Shown in pieces: positions 25,324-34,480 of a DNA stretch of 43,232 bases. The translations under genes and the position numbers were made by a program. The stretch's first letter is position 1. The number at the start of each line of letters is the position of its first letter. The DNA is from a bacterium (GTDB lineage Bacteria; Patescibacteriota; Minisyncoccia; UBA6257; GWB1-50-10): the NCBI GenBank assembly GCA_030647415.1, contig JAUSKB010000012.1, positions 1 through 43,232 on the forward strand, in the 5' to 3' direction. Under the pieces are notes generated by a model that saw nothing but the letters and a program-made list of their open reading frames with translations, was not told where the DNA came from and made no database searches.

Positions 25324-25785
25324 ATGATTACATTATTACTATCCATCGTGCAGATAGTCAGACGATTCTACTGGTGGCTTGTTCGCCCGACCACGAGAGG
25401 CGTGCGAGCAATCGTAGTGAATCAAGTAGGAGAGGTTCTTCTTGTACGGCATACGTACCAAGAGGGATGGTTTCTGCCTGGCGGAAAAAATCGCAAACAC
25501 GAAAATGATGAGGATGCCTTATGTCGTGAATTACGCGAGGAACTTGGTATAGGCGTTACTTCCACCCCCAAGAAATTGGGTGAATACATAAACACCTACG
25601 AATACAAAAAAGATACCATTGTGGTGTTTGTGGTAGACGCATTTACCCAGAAGAACATCAAACATTTCGAGGTTGAGAAGCACAACTTCTTTAAGCCAGG
25701 GGTGTTACCAGAGAGGACATCCCCGGGCACTCAGAGACGTATCGAAGAGTGGATCGGGAAAAGAACGATTAACAACAAATGGTGA
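25324..25785 (+). CDS. NUDIX hydrolase
   Basis: GGKNRKHENDEDALCRELREELGI matches the Nudix box GX5EX7REUXEEXGU with an N in place of the first E. Confidence 0.85.
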   Translation: MITLLLSIVQIVRRFYWWLVRPTTRGVRAIVVNQVGEVLLVRHTYQEGWFLPGGKNRKHENDEDALCRELREELGIGVTSTPKKLGEYINTYEYKKDTIVVFVVDAFTQKNIKHFEVEKHNFFKPGVLPERTSPGTQRRIEEWIGKRTINNKW

Positions 25786-25899
25786 AAGGAGGTCTGAAAT
25801 GAAAGAAATCTTTCGGTGGGAAAAGGTACGCCAATCATCTTTATCTCTCCAAACTTGGGATGCTCGCCTTACCCTTTCGCTTGTAACTTAACTAACCAA

Positions 25900-25933
25900 C
25901 GGACCTGGCGCACCTAGATGTGTCGGGTCCTTT
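25900..25933 (+). terminator. Terminator downstream of NUDIX
   Basis: GGACCtggcgcacc...GGGTCCTTTT hairpin. Confidence 0.55.
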
Positions 25934-26036
25934 TCAATAGTACGCGCATCGGTTGAACGAAGCCCCGCCACCTGCCCAGAAACTTCTATGGCAGAACCCC
26001 AAAAGAAAACGCCCCTTCTTTTATCTTTTTCTTTTA

Positions 26037-26139
26037 CCCTGTTAGAAGTTTACACACACTCATAGTGTGCGGATTATGTGTATTTCTTGAAACAGTACTG
26101 TGTTTATGGATACCGTGTGCGCGTAAACTTCTAACAGGG
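26037..26139. repeat. Family B element, copy B2 (supplies the gatA stop codon)
   Basis: CCCTGTTAGAAGTTTAC.../...GTAAACTTCTAACAGGG. Confidence 0.85.
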
Positions 26140-27603
26140 TGAATCCTCATAAAGGGTCCCAAGCCCGAAGAGGTCTTGCTCCCGGAACTTCCGACCGATG
26201 AGCTGGAATCCGACGGGAAGCTCGCCAGAACCAACGGCATATTTTTTGACCGGAACGGTGAGCGACGGCAGACCGGCAAGGTTCACCTGGGTCGTAAAAA
26301 TGTCCGAGAGATACATGGCGAGCGGGTCCGCCGTCTTCTCGCCGAATCGGAATGCCGGCGTAGGGGTCACCGGGGCAAAAATAACGTCCACTCCTCCGCC
26401 GGCGGGGTCGAACGCGCGCGCGAAGTCGTCCGCGATGAGCCGCCGCACCTTCTCGGCCTTCGCGTAGTAGGCGTCGTAGTACCCCGAGGAAAGCACGAAC
26501 GTGCCGAGGAGTATCCGGCGGCGCACTTCGGGGCCGAAGCCAATACCTCGGGTCTTCAGGTATAGGTCATGAAGGTTGTCGGTTGTCGGTTGTCGGTTGT
26601 CGGTTATGCCCCCATACCTGACCCCATCAAACCGTGCGAGGTTTGCGGAAACCTCCGCGGGCATGAGCACGTAATAGACGGCGAGCGCGTGCTGCACGTG
26701 CGGCAGAGAGATCTCCGTGAATCGGACACCGAGCCGCTCAAAGCGTTTCCGAGCGGCGGCGAGCCCCTGGATGACCGCCGGGTCCATGCCGGGAACATTG
26801 AATTCCCGCGGCACACCAACCACGAGACCAACGAGCTCCTCCGGGGTTCGTTCCGAAAGCTCCTCCAATCCGTACTCGACGCTCGTCGCATCCGATGGGT
26901 CCGCACCGCGGATGACCCGGAACACCGCCGCGGCATCCCCAACCGTGCCCGCAATCGGTCCGATTTGGTCGAGCGACGATGCCATCGCAATGAGCCCGAA
27001 GCGAGACACTGCGCCATAGGTCGGCCGAAGGCCGACCACGCCGCAGAACGCCGAGGGCAACGAGATCGAACCGCTGGTATCGGAACCTAAGGCGACCGGC
27101 GCAAAATGCGCTGCGACCGCGGCGGTGGAACCCCCCGAGGACCCGCCCGGAACCCGCGTCGTATCATGCGGGTTCTTCGTCACCCCGAGTGCGGAATGTT
27201 CCGTGGAGGAACCCATGGCGAACTCGTCGAGGTTCGTCTTCCCCAAAATGACGGCGCCGGCATCCTTGAGTTTCTTCACCACCGTCGCGTCATAGCTCCC
27301 CACATAGTGTTCAAGTATGCGCGAACCCGCGGTCACGCGCTCCCCACTCATAACTATGTTGTCCTTCACGGCGACAGGGACCCCCGCGAGCGGTCCAACA
27401 TCGCTGCCCGCACCGATGCGCCGGTCGATACCGTCTGCCTCCGCTCGCGCGGCACCGTCGCGGACCGCAAGGAAGGCGCCAATCTCACCGTCCATGGCAC
27501 GGATGCGCCCGAGAAATGCCTCGGTCACTTCACGTGCGGAAAAAGAGCGTTCGCAGACGCCGCGGGCTATCTCCTCCGCAGTGAGATTTATGAGGTCACG
27601 CAT
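26131..27603 (-). CDS. gatA: Asp-tRNA(Asn)/Glu-tRNA(Gln) amidotransferase subunit A
   Basis: GPLAGVPVAVKDNI, GKTNLDEFAMGSSTEHSALGVTKNPHDTTRVPGGSSGGS, GSDTSGSISLPSAFCGVVGLRPTYGAVSRFGLIAMASSLDQIGPI. Confidence 0.97.
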   Translation of the reverse strand: MRDLINLTAEEIARGVCERSFSAREVTEAFLGRIRAMDGEIGAFLAVRDGAARAEADGIDRRIGAGSDVGPLAGVPVAVKDNIVMSGERVTAGSRILEHYVGSYDATVVKKLKDAGAVILGKTNLDEFAMGSSTEHSALGVTKNPHDTTRVPGGSSGGSTAAVAAHFAPVALGSDTSGSISLPSAFCGVVGLRPTYGAVSRFGLIAMASSLDQIGPIAGTVGDAAAVFRVIRGADPSDATSVEYGLEELSERTPEELVGLVVGVPREFNVPGMDPAVIQGLAAARKRFERLGVRFTEISLPHVQHALAVYYVLMPAEVSANLARFDGVRYGGITDNRQPTTDNLHDLYLKTRGIGFGPEVRRRILLGTFVLSSGYYDAYYAKAEKVRRLIADDFARAFDPAGGGVDVIFAPVTPTPAFRFGEKTADPLAMYLSDIFTTQVNLAGLPSLTVPVKKYAVGSGELPVGFQLIGRKFREQDLFGLGTLYEDSPC

Positions 27604-27607
27604 TGGC

Positions 27608-27910
27608 TTAGTTAGAAAACACCTCAGGCACCTCGCAGTACCCGTCGCGGGACGCTGGAAATGCGGACCGCGCGTCCGCCACCGGCAATGCCGTCTCGCG
27701 CGACTGGTCGTCCCGGGAACTCCGAGAGCCAGCGGAGCGGTTCAGCGACCCTCCGGCGAACGGCTCGACCTCATCGGTCGGCACGGCGGAGAGCTCCGAG
27801 ACGTACTCAAGAATGCGGTCCAGGTCCGCACGGAGCGACTCCGTCTCTACCGGGGTGATATCAATGCGCGCGAGCGCCGCGAGATGTTTGATGTCGTCGG
27901 AGGAGATCAT
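27608..27910 (-). CDS. gatC: Asp/Glu-tRNA amidotransferase subunit C
   Basis: ISSDDIKHLAALARIDITPVETESLRADLDRILEYVSEL, DGYCEVPEVF; directly upstream of gatA. Confidence 0.9.
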   Translation of the reverse strand: MISSDDIKHLAALARIDITPVETESLRADLDRILEYVSELSAVPTDEVEPFAGGSLNRSAGSRSSRDDQSRETALPVADARSAFPASRDGYCEVPEVFSN

Positions 27911-28509
27911 GGCCCTAGAAATTCTCTCTTGTCAGTAATGGTATCAGGAAGCCCTGAGGCCTTCTGAACAAGCTGGATGATGAGTGTCTCGTTGGGGACC
28001 CGCAACGCATTGGCAATTTCTTGTGGTGTCCGCCGTTCCACCACATCCTTATATTGCTCGTTGGCTAGTTGCTGCACAAATGAGTGAACGGTCCGTTTTG
28101 CATACCGTAATGCCACCTGTTCAAGCAAAAAATCTCCTTTTTGAGAGTCGGGGACTTTTGCAACCGATTTACCAGCAATACTAAGAGCTGCCTGGAGGTT
28201 CACCATACCACCTCGTAGCCCATGTGACGGAAGCTTAACAAGCAACTCCTCCTCTTGAGAGGGTGGTTTCGGCATAGCGGTTTCCACCATCCTATCAAGC
28301 GCCCAGTTCGCATACCGGAACGCACTTATCTTCGCGGCGGCAATTCCGTCTTCTACGGCGGCGCGACGATTGGGATCCACGACTTCTGCAGCAACAGCGT
28401 CGGCACTCTCAAATATGCGCTCATCAACCGGAATGGGAGTGTCTCCAGCTCTTTCAGCGGGGACAACTTTAGTGACGTCGGGAATAATTGGTTCGTGCTC
28501 CATAGCCAC
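27907..28509 (-). CDS. Hypothetical protein
   Basis: 200-aa ORF filling the ligA-gatC interval, overlapping the gatC start. Confidence 0.6.
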   Translation of the reverse strand: MAMEHEPIIPDVTKVVPAERAGDTPIPVDERIFESADAVAAEVVDPNRRAAVEDGIAAAKISAFRYANWALDRMVETAMPKPPSQEEELLVKLPSHGLRGGMVNLQAALSIAGKSVAKVPDSQKGDFLLEQVALRYAKRTVHSFVQQLANEQYKDVVERRTPQEIANALRVPNETLIIQLVQKASGLPDTITDKREFLGP

Positions 28510-28534
28510 ATGATAGGGAGCATGCGGACGACCG

Positions 28535-30598
28535 TCAATGAATCAGCTTCCGAAACTCGTTTTCGCTAAGAATTTTGATCTTGAGCTTTTTCGCCTTTTC
28601 GAGCTTCGAGCCAGGGTCCGCGCCGTACACGACGTAGTCGGTCGCCTTCGACACCGACTCCGTCACCGTGCCGCCGTTCGCCCGCGCAAGCACCTTTGCC
28701 TCGTCCCGCGAGAGCGATTCGAGCGTTCCGGTGAAAACAAATGTCTTTCCCGACAGGGTGCCTTTTGAGATTTGAGATTTGAGATTTGAGATTTGCACAC
28801 CGTTCCGCTCCAACTTCTCGAGGAACCTCCGGTTCCGCGCTTCCTTGAACCAGTCAAAAATACTCCCTGCCACCACCGGCCCAATGTCGGGAATTTCTTG
28901 TAGATTTTCGAGCGAGAGCTTTTGGACGACTTTCTGCATTTCAGTCGGTTTGGTAATTGGTGATTGATTATTGGTTATTTCACGTGCTAACGCACGTGAT
29001 GTCGCCTCCCCCACATGGAGGATTCCAAGCGCGAGGAGGAAGCGGTCGAGTGCGACCGACTGACGCGACCGGATGCGCTCGATAATCTTTTTCGCCGACA
29101 CCTCGCCGAACCGCGGGAGGGCGGCGAGGTCCCCTGCTTCGAGCCCGAAGAGATCCGCGGCGTCCGTGATGAGCCCCTCGTCGAGGAGCCGGTCTATAAT
29201 CTTCGGTCCCACGCCGTCCATGCTGAACACTCCCCGCGAGACAAAGTGGGAGAGTTGCTCGCGGTGGCGTGCGCCGCACTGCGGGTTCGAGCATCGGTGA
29301 ATGGCGCCAATCTTCACGACCAGCGAGTCGTCCACCGGGCACCGGGCGGGCATTTGAAACACCCGTGCCCGCGTCGGCCGGAGCTCCGGAAGCACGCGGA
29401 TAATCTGGGGAATGACGTCGCCCGCCCGCGAAATGATGACCGTATCCCCGAGCCGGACGTCGAGGCGGGCGACCTCGTCCGCATTGTGGAGCGAGGCGTG
29501 GGTGATGGTGATGCCGCCAACCTGCGCCGGGTCCATGACCGCGACGGGCGTGAGGGCGCCGGTCCGCCCCACCTGCACCTCGATAGCGCGGACCACGGTC
29601 GTCGCTTCGCGCGCGGGAAACTTGTATGCAATGGCGCCCCGCGGCTTCTTGCCGACCACGCCGGCGCGGTCGGCACACACGGTATCATTCACGATGATGA
29701 CGGTGCCGTCAATCTCATACGGCAGCCGCTCGCGCGCCCTCTCCCATCGCTCGCGGAAGGCGATTACATCATCAAGCGAGGCGACCGCCCGGTTCTCGGG
29801 GTTCACGGTGAACCCCCAGGAGGCAAGGCGGCGGTGCTTCTCCTCATGCGTCGGGATGGCGTCCCCCGCCGACCCCACGATGTCATACAGGAAGGAACGG
29901 AGCGGCCGCGATGCGGCGATTCTTGGGTCGAGTTGGCGGATGGACCCGGCGGCGAGGTTCCGTGGATTGGCGTAGGGTTCACCCCCCCGGGCGACCTGCT
30001 CGCGGTTCACGCGCCGGAGTCCCTCGGTGGTGATGAAAATCTCGCCGCGCACCGTGAGCCGCGGCGGCACGGGCCACCGGCCCAGCGCCTCGATATCGTG
30101 CGGAATCTCCTTAATTGTCCGGATGTTCTCCGTCACATCCTCGCCGGTCCGCCCATCCCCGCGCGTCGACGCTCCGGCGAGCTTTCCATCCTCATAGGTG
30201 AGCTCAATAGCCAGACCGTCAATCTTCAATTCGCAGTAGAACCGCGGTGCAGGAAGACCGGCGAGCTTCGTCCCGGTGAACGCCTCGAACCGCTCCGCCC
30301 ATGCGCGGACCTCTTCGGCCGTGAACGCGTCAGTCAAGGATGGCATCGGGATCTCCCGCGCCACCTTCCGGAACGCCACGAGTGGCTTGCCGCCGACCGT
30401 CTCTGTCGGGGAATCCGACCTCGCATAATCTGGAAATGCCCGCTCGAGTCCCTCGAGCTCGCGCCGCAATGCGTCGAACGCGGCGTCGGATATCTCGGGA
30501 GCGTCGAAGGTGTGGTAGAGCGTCCGGTGGTACTCGAGGAGCTTCCGGAGCCTCCGGAGGCGGTTCACTGCGGCGCGGTTCTGGTTTTGGTGTGACAT
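28535..30598 (-). CDS. ligA: NAD-dependent DNA ligase
   Basis: CELKIDGLAIELTYEDGKLAGASTRGDGRTGEDVTENIRTI, RGEIF, EIDGTVIIVND, Zn-finger CPVDDSLVVKIGAIHRCSNPQC, C-terminal BRCT LSGKTFVFTGTLESLSRDEA. Start MSHQNQN at 30598. Confidence 0.97.
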   Translation of the reverse strand: MSHQNQNRAAVNRLRRLRKLLEYHRTLYHTFDAPEISDAAFDALRRELEGLERAFPDYARSDSPTETVGGKPLVAFRKVAREIPMPSLTDAFTAEEVRAWAERFEAFTGTKLAGLPAPRFYCELKIDGLAIELTYEDGKLAGASTRGDGRTGEDVTENIRTIKEIPHDIEALGRWPVPPRLTVRGEIFITTEGLRRVNREQVARGGEPYANPRNLAAGSIRQLDPRIAASRPLRSFLYDIVGSAGDAIPTHEEKHRRLASWGFTVNPENRAVASLDDVIAFRERWERARERLPYEIDGTVIIVNDTVCADRAGVVGKKPRGAIAYKFPAREATTVVRAIEVQVGRTGALTPVAVMDPAQVGGITITHASLHNADEVARLDVRLGDTVIISRAGDVIPQIIRVLPELRPTRARVFQMPARCPVDDSLVVKIGAIHRCSNPQCGARHREQLSHFVSRGVFSMDGVGPKIIDRLLDEGLITDAADLFGLEAGDLAALPRFGEVSAKKIIERIRSRQSVALDRFLLALGILHVGEATSRALAREITNNQSPITKPTEMQKVVQKLSLENLQEIPDIGPVVAGSIFDWFKEARNRRFLEKLERNGVQISNLKSQISKGTLSGKTFVFTGTLESLSRDEAKVLARANGGTVTESVSKATDYVVYGADPGSKLEKAKKLKIKILSENEFRKLIH

Positions 30599-30621
30599 GG
30601 CGCATGCCGCTACGGCCCTGG

Positions 30622-31044
30622 TCAGCAGTTTTGGAAGATAACCTGGAGCGTGCGAATTGTACGCCTGCTCCGGTCGCGCCCCGTCGCCGTTATCGTTCTC
30701 TCCTCGCATGATGTTCCGGCGCGAATGAAGATAGATCCCTCGTAGGTCGCGCCGTTCTCGAGCCGACCGGCGAGGACGCTGAAATCATACGTTGCGCCCG
30801 GCGGCTCCGGGGTCTCTGAGGTACACACCTGCCTGCATTGGTCCGGGTCGCCGGTGAACTCGTGGTACCAGAACCGGAGGGTGCGCTCAAGCCCCGCGTC
30901 GGCGGCGAGGATCGCAATCGTCGACCGCTGGGCATCACCCGACTGTTGGACCTGGTAGAACATGAGAAGGCCTGCGACAGCGGTCACCACCATGAAGATG
31001 CCGCCGATGATGACGGTGATGAGAATCAACGATTGCCCCCGCCG
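30622..31044 (-). CDS. PilX-like type IV pilus assembly protein
   Basis: MRRGQSLILITVIIGGIFMVVTAVAGLLMFYQVQQSGDAQRSTIAILAADAGLERTL; position in minor-pilin cluster. Confidence 0.65.
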   Translation of the reverse strand, partial: RRGQSLILITVIIGGIFMVVTAVAGLLMFYQVQQSGDAQRSTIAILAADAGLERTLRFWYHEFTGDPDQCRQVCTSETPEPPGATYDFSVLAGRLENGATYEGSIFIRAGTSCEERTITATGRDRSRRTIRTLQVIFQNC

Positions 31045-31099
31045 CATCCTAGAGAAGCGGCAGTGAACATCACCAAGATTGGATTGATGGAGCATACGG

Positions 31100-31732
31100 T
31101 TAGTCGTCGAGCTGGCAGTTATCGAGCACCCACTGTCCTGCGGTCGGCACCTCAACAGGGAGTGTCCTCGCAGTCACAGTCGTTTGGAGAACCACCGTGC
31201 GGTCCGCGAGCGCCGGGTCGCGCGGCCGGGCGGTGAGCGCAATGGTAACGCGCCACGGAAAGCACGCGGAGGCGGTCGCGCCAACGGTTTGCGTCACAGC
31301 AAACCGCGCCGCGGTGATATCAACATCCTCACCCGTAAGCCGGTAGGTAACGCTTGAATTCGTGCGGTAGATCCCACCGGTGGTGCCGCCCCCCCCCGGC
31401 CGCCATTCGATGGTCGTCGGCCGGCCGGCGTAGTTCGTGAAAGAGACCGAGTCGCCCGTTTCGTTGCATGGGTTGGGGGGGGTAGAACCGGGACAGAACT
31501 CATACCCCGTCCGCACCTCGCGGATAACCTGCTCGAGTACGGTTGAGGCGCCCTAATTCACTGCCATAAGCGCGGTGAGGTACCGCTGGGACTTCAGTGC
31601 CTGCACGAACACGCCAACCGCGATCGTGGTGAGCATGATGAAGATGGATGCCGCGACGAGCGTCTCGACGAGGGTGAATCCCCGCCGGTGGTGCCGTTGT
31701 AGGTTGTTGGTTGTGGGTTGTGGGTTGTCCAT
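31100..31732 (-). pseudogene. PilW/PulJ-like pseudopilin with internal in-frame TAG
   Basis: Reading from ATG 31732: MDNPQPTTNNLQRHHRRGFTLVETLVAASIFIMLTTIAVGVFVQALKSQRYLTALMAVN-TAG-GASTVLEQVIREVRTGYEFCPG..., same frame as ORF 31100..31516. Confidence 0.75.
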
Positions 31733-31735
31733 ACG

Positions 31736-32332
31736 TTACTTTCCCCGCCAGTGGTACACGACACCCTCGACAATAAGCTCTTGGGAGTTCCCGCGCGTTT
31801 CCCACCGGACAATAGACGAGATGCTTGAGGACACGCTCTCACCAAGCGAGTTGACCGGTGCCCATGTAACCCGAACGATACGCCTAAAAACTGTGGAGAT
31901 GCCGGCATCATACCCATACGCTGGAGTGTCAGCGTCAACACGGAGCGATGGACGCGACGACGGGCTCGGCTCACTAGACCAGTGGGGACTGTCAGGCACG
32001 TCCGACTGCGCCCACGACACTTCGTAGAACCCGTCTGGGAGGTGCGAGGGAATGTCCCGCCAAAGGATATTCTCCCCACTATTGTAGCTGTTTCTCGAAA
32101 CCATCCAGTCAACGTAGCTACGGACGATCTCGACCCCCTCCTCCGCGAGCCGCGCCGCAATGAGCCGGTCCACGGCAACGGTGTTCGCCTGGAACGAGCG
32201 CGCCGTGAGCTGAAGGATGCCGGTGAGACCGACGATCGCGACTGAAACCGCGACGACCGCTTCGAGAATCGTGCTCCCCGCCCGCCCGGCAGAGGGGTCA
32301 CGGGTGACTTTTTGAGAATGGTGGTTCATCAT
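31736..32332 (-). CDS. PilV-like type IV pilus pseudopilin
   Basis: GSTILEAVVAVSVAIVGLTGILQLTARSFQANTVAVDRLIAARLAEEGVEIVRSYVD. Confidence 0.8.
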   Translation of the reverse strand: MMNHHSQKVTRDPSAGRAGSTILEAVVAVSVAIVGLTGILQLTARSFQANTVAVDRLIAARLAEEGVEIVRSYVDWMVSRNSYNSGENILWRDIPSHLPDGFYEVSWAQSDVPDSPHWSSEPSPSSRPSLRVDADTPAYGYDAGISTVFRRIVRVTWAPVNSLGESVSSSISSIVRWETRGNSQELIVEGVVYHWRGK

Positions 32333-32874
32333 CGCGCGGTAATCTCCCCGCCCGGCCCCACGGTAACACTCAACGCGTCTCCCCCCTCCACCGTTTCTAG
32401 ATTGTAGGTCACCTGCACCGACGCCGGGGAACCATCTACGTAGACGGAGAGGTAGGGGCCATCGAACACAAGGTCGAGCGGGGTGCTGTCTATAATTATG
32501 ATGCGCCGGTCAAACTCAACGGTCTCCACCCCCTCGCCGTCAGCGTAGGTGCGCCCATAGGTTGGGGTGCCGTCCGGGCCATAGCAACCCTCGTCTGCAT
32601 TGGCGGGGAGGTTCTGGAAGAGCACGACGCTCAAGGGGGGGCCGGGCGCGAAGTGCACGCCGAAGGCGCAGGCGTTCGCGCCGCCGTTCGCGCCCGCGAA
32701 CTTCTCGAGTGTGTGTGCCTTTGCTCGGGTAAGAACTCCGACGAGGCGCGCCTGCGACACGGAGAGCGCCAACTGCCGTTCGCTGGAACGATTGTACGCA
32801 AGCAAGACACCCGCCATCATGATGGTGATGCCGATAGTCACCAGCATTTCAATAAGCGTAAATCCCTTTTTCAT
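32329..32874 (-). CDS. GspH/FimT-like pseudopilin
   Basis: MKKGFTLIEMLVTIGITIMMAGVLLAYNRSSERQLALSVSQARL. Confidence 0.85.
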   Translation of the reverse strand: MKKGFTLIEMLVTIGITIMMAGVLLAYNRSSERQLALSVSQARLVGVLTRAKAHTLEKFAGANGGANACAFGVHFAPGPPLSVVLFQNLPANADEGCYGPDGTPTYGRTYADGEGVETVEFDRRIIIIDSTPLDLVFDGPYLSVYVDGSPASVQVTYNLETVEGGDALSVTVGPGGEITAR

Positions 32875-32886
32875 CTACCCTATTAT

Positions 32887-32984
32887 GATACCAATATGCG
32901 AATTGTACGAATGATGCGAATCATGCGAATGGGGGCTGATTCGTATCCATTCGTATCATTCGAATGCATTCGTATATTGGTATC
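32887..32984. repeat. Family A palindrome, copy A2
   Basis: GATACCAATATGCGAATTGTACGAATG...CATTCGAATGCATTCGTATATTGGTATC. Confidence 0.9.
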
Positions 32985-32989
32985 TCATC

Positions 32990-33883
32990 CTATGTCCCGG
33001 GAAAAATGCCGAAGTACCACGCAAGAAACTGCCGTCCAAACACGACTGTAAGGAGCGCGCCGACCACGAAGAACGGCCCGAAGGGAATGCGGTCCCCCAT
33101 CGAACGCCGGTTGGTGGCGAGGAGGGCGGCACCCCACACCCCGCCCACGATGAACGAACAGGCGACCGCGAGCGCGATGTCCGGCCACCCGAGGAGCAAT
33201 CCGGATGCGGCGGCGAGCTTCACGTCGCCGAATCCCATGGCGCGCCCGCGCGAGAGCGCCCAGAGCAACCAGAAAACGAGACCGCCGGCCGCGGCTCCGA
33301 GTATGTGCCCCGCGAACACGTTCGCGGGAATACCGGCAATGAGCGCGTAGGAGCCGAGGAATGATGTTTGGAACGAGGGGAGTGCCGCCCCGGCGAGCAC
33401 AACCGTAACCCCGCCGCCGAGAACGGCGAGTGCGACACTCGCGCCGTTCGGGATTATGGAATGCCGGAGGTCGACGATACCGATTGCGACCCAGACGAAC
33501 GCCGCGACAATCCAAAGCGCGGAAAGCGCGTAGTACCATGCGGGGGCGGCAAGCGCCTCGACGGCACCCCAGGAGACGCTGTAGGTCGCGGCGATGAGAC
33601 GGGGAGCGCCTGCGAGAATCGCGGCACCGAGAAGCTCCACAAGCGGGTACTGGAACGAGAGCCGGACGCCGCACGAGCGGCACCGGCCAAGCTGGAAAAC
33701 AAAGGAAAAAAGCGGAACGAGCTCATACCACCGGAGCTCGCGGCCGCAGGCGAGACAGTGCGACCGCCCGGCGGCGTCATGGAACGAGAATAGGCGACGC
33801 TCCGGCCGATACCGGAGCGTGACGACATTCAGCCAGCTCCCGAGCGCGAGACCAAAGAGTACGAGGAGGAGTGATGCCATCAT
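32990..33883 (-). CDS. pilD: Prepilin peptidase / N-methyltransferase
   Basis: GSWLNVVTLR, CLACGRELRWYELVPLFSFVFQLGRCRSCG, GIVDLRHSIIPN, AMGFGDVKLAAASGLLLGW. Confidence 0.94.
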   Translation of the reverse strand: MMASLLLVLFGLALGSWLNVVTLRYRPERRLFSFHDAAGRSHCLACGRELRWYELVPLFSFVFQLGRCRSCGVRLSFQYPLVELLGAAILAGAPRLIAATYSVSWGAVEALAAPAWYYALSALWIVAAFVWVAIGIVDLRHSIIPNGASVALAVLGGGVTVVLAGAALPSFQTSFLGSYALIAGIPANVFAGHILGAAAGGLVFWLLWALSRGRAMGFGDVKLAAASGLLLGWPDIALAVACSFIVGGVWGAALLATNRRSMGDRIPFGPFFVVGALLTVVFGRQFLAWYFGIFPGT

Positions 33884-33907
33884 GCGAACGCGGTCCGGAG
33901 CGGCGGA

Positions 33908-34420
33908 TTAGAACGACAGCGGGCATCGCACGCTCTCCGGGTCCGCCGGGTCGCCGGTCAGGCGATCCGGCAATCCGGTGAAGAAGCCGACTCGCCCAAT
34001 CGAATCAACGCAGTAGTAGTTCGTCTCCACGTTCGGCGGCGTACCGGCCTGGATGTTCAACTTCGAGTAGATGAGGTAGGCGCGGAAGTAGGGGGCGCCG
34101 GACTTAATGATGTGAAGGTCGCCGCCCTGCCCGTAGATATCAATGGCGAGCGCCGCCAGCTCGGGGTAGCTCTCCTTGAACGTATCATCAACGTCGCTGA
34201 AACTATCAATGACGGGGAGCGCCGCGAACCCGCTATTATCGAGTGTTGCCGCGATTGAGCGGGCCTGGTTCACCTCGGTCATGATGCGGGAATCCCGCGC
34301 TTTGTCGCGGGCGGGCCCAAGGCCGGTCAAGAGTACGGACGACAGAATCCCGATGACCGCCACAACGACGAGCATTTCGATCAGTGTAAACCCCGTTCTT
34401 GTATTGGTTGTGGTGATCAT
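33908..34420 (-). CDS. Type IV pilin-like protein
   Basis: MITTTNTRTGFTLIEMLVVVAVIGILSSVLLTGLGPARDKARDSRIMTEVNQARSIA. Confidence 0.85.
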   Translation of the reverse strand: MITTTNTRTGFTLIEMLVVVAVIGILSSVLLTGLGPARDKARDSRIMTEVNQARSIAATLDNSGFAALPVIDSFSDVDDTFKESYPELAALAIDIYGQGGDLHIIKSGAPYFRAYLIYSKLNIQAGTPPNVETNYYCVDSIGRVGFFTGLPDRLTGDPADPESVRCPLSF

Positions 34421-34480
34421 GGAGACGGTTCGTCTAAATATATCATCTGGACATGCAGTGAGCACTAAAAACGCATTTCG

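Larger units (their letters stand above)
25099..25998. repeat. ~52-bp inverted repeats (25099-25151 and 25947-25998) bounding the NUDIX gene
   Basis: Left GGTTCTGCCctccAAGTattcGGGCAGtgTGGCGGGGCTTCGTTCAAgCGATG; right (revcomp) GGTTCTGCCatagAAGTttctGGGCAGgTGGCGGGGCTTCGTTCAAcCGATG. Confidence 0.85.

Noticed and set aside
25099-25998. Integron cassette with attC sites
   Set aside because: The flanking repeats are inverted relative to each other, not direct, and no clear GTTRRRY/RYYYAAC pairs or integrase are present.
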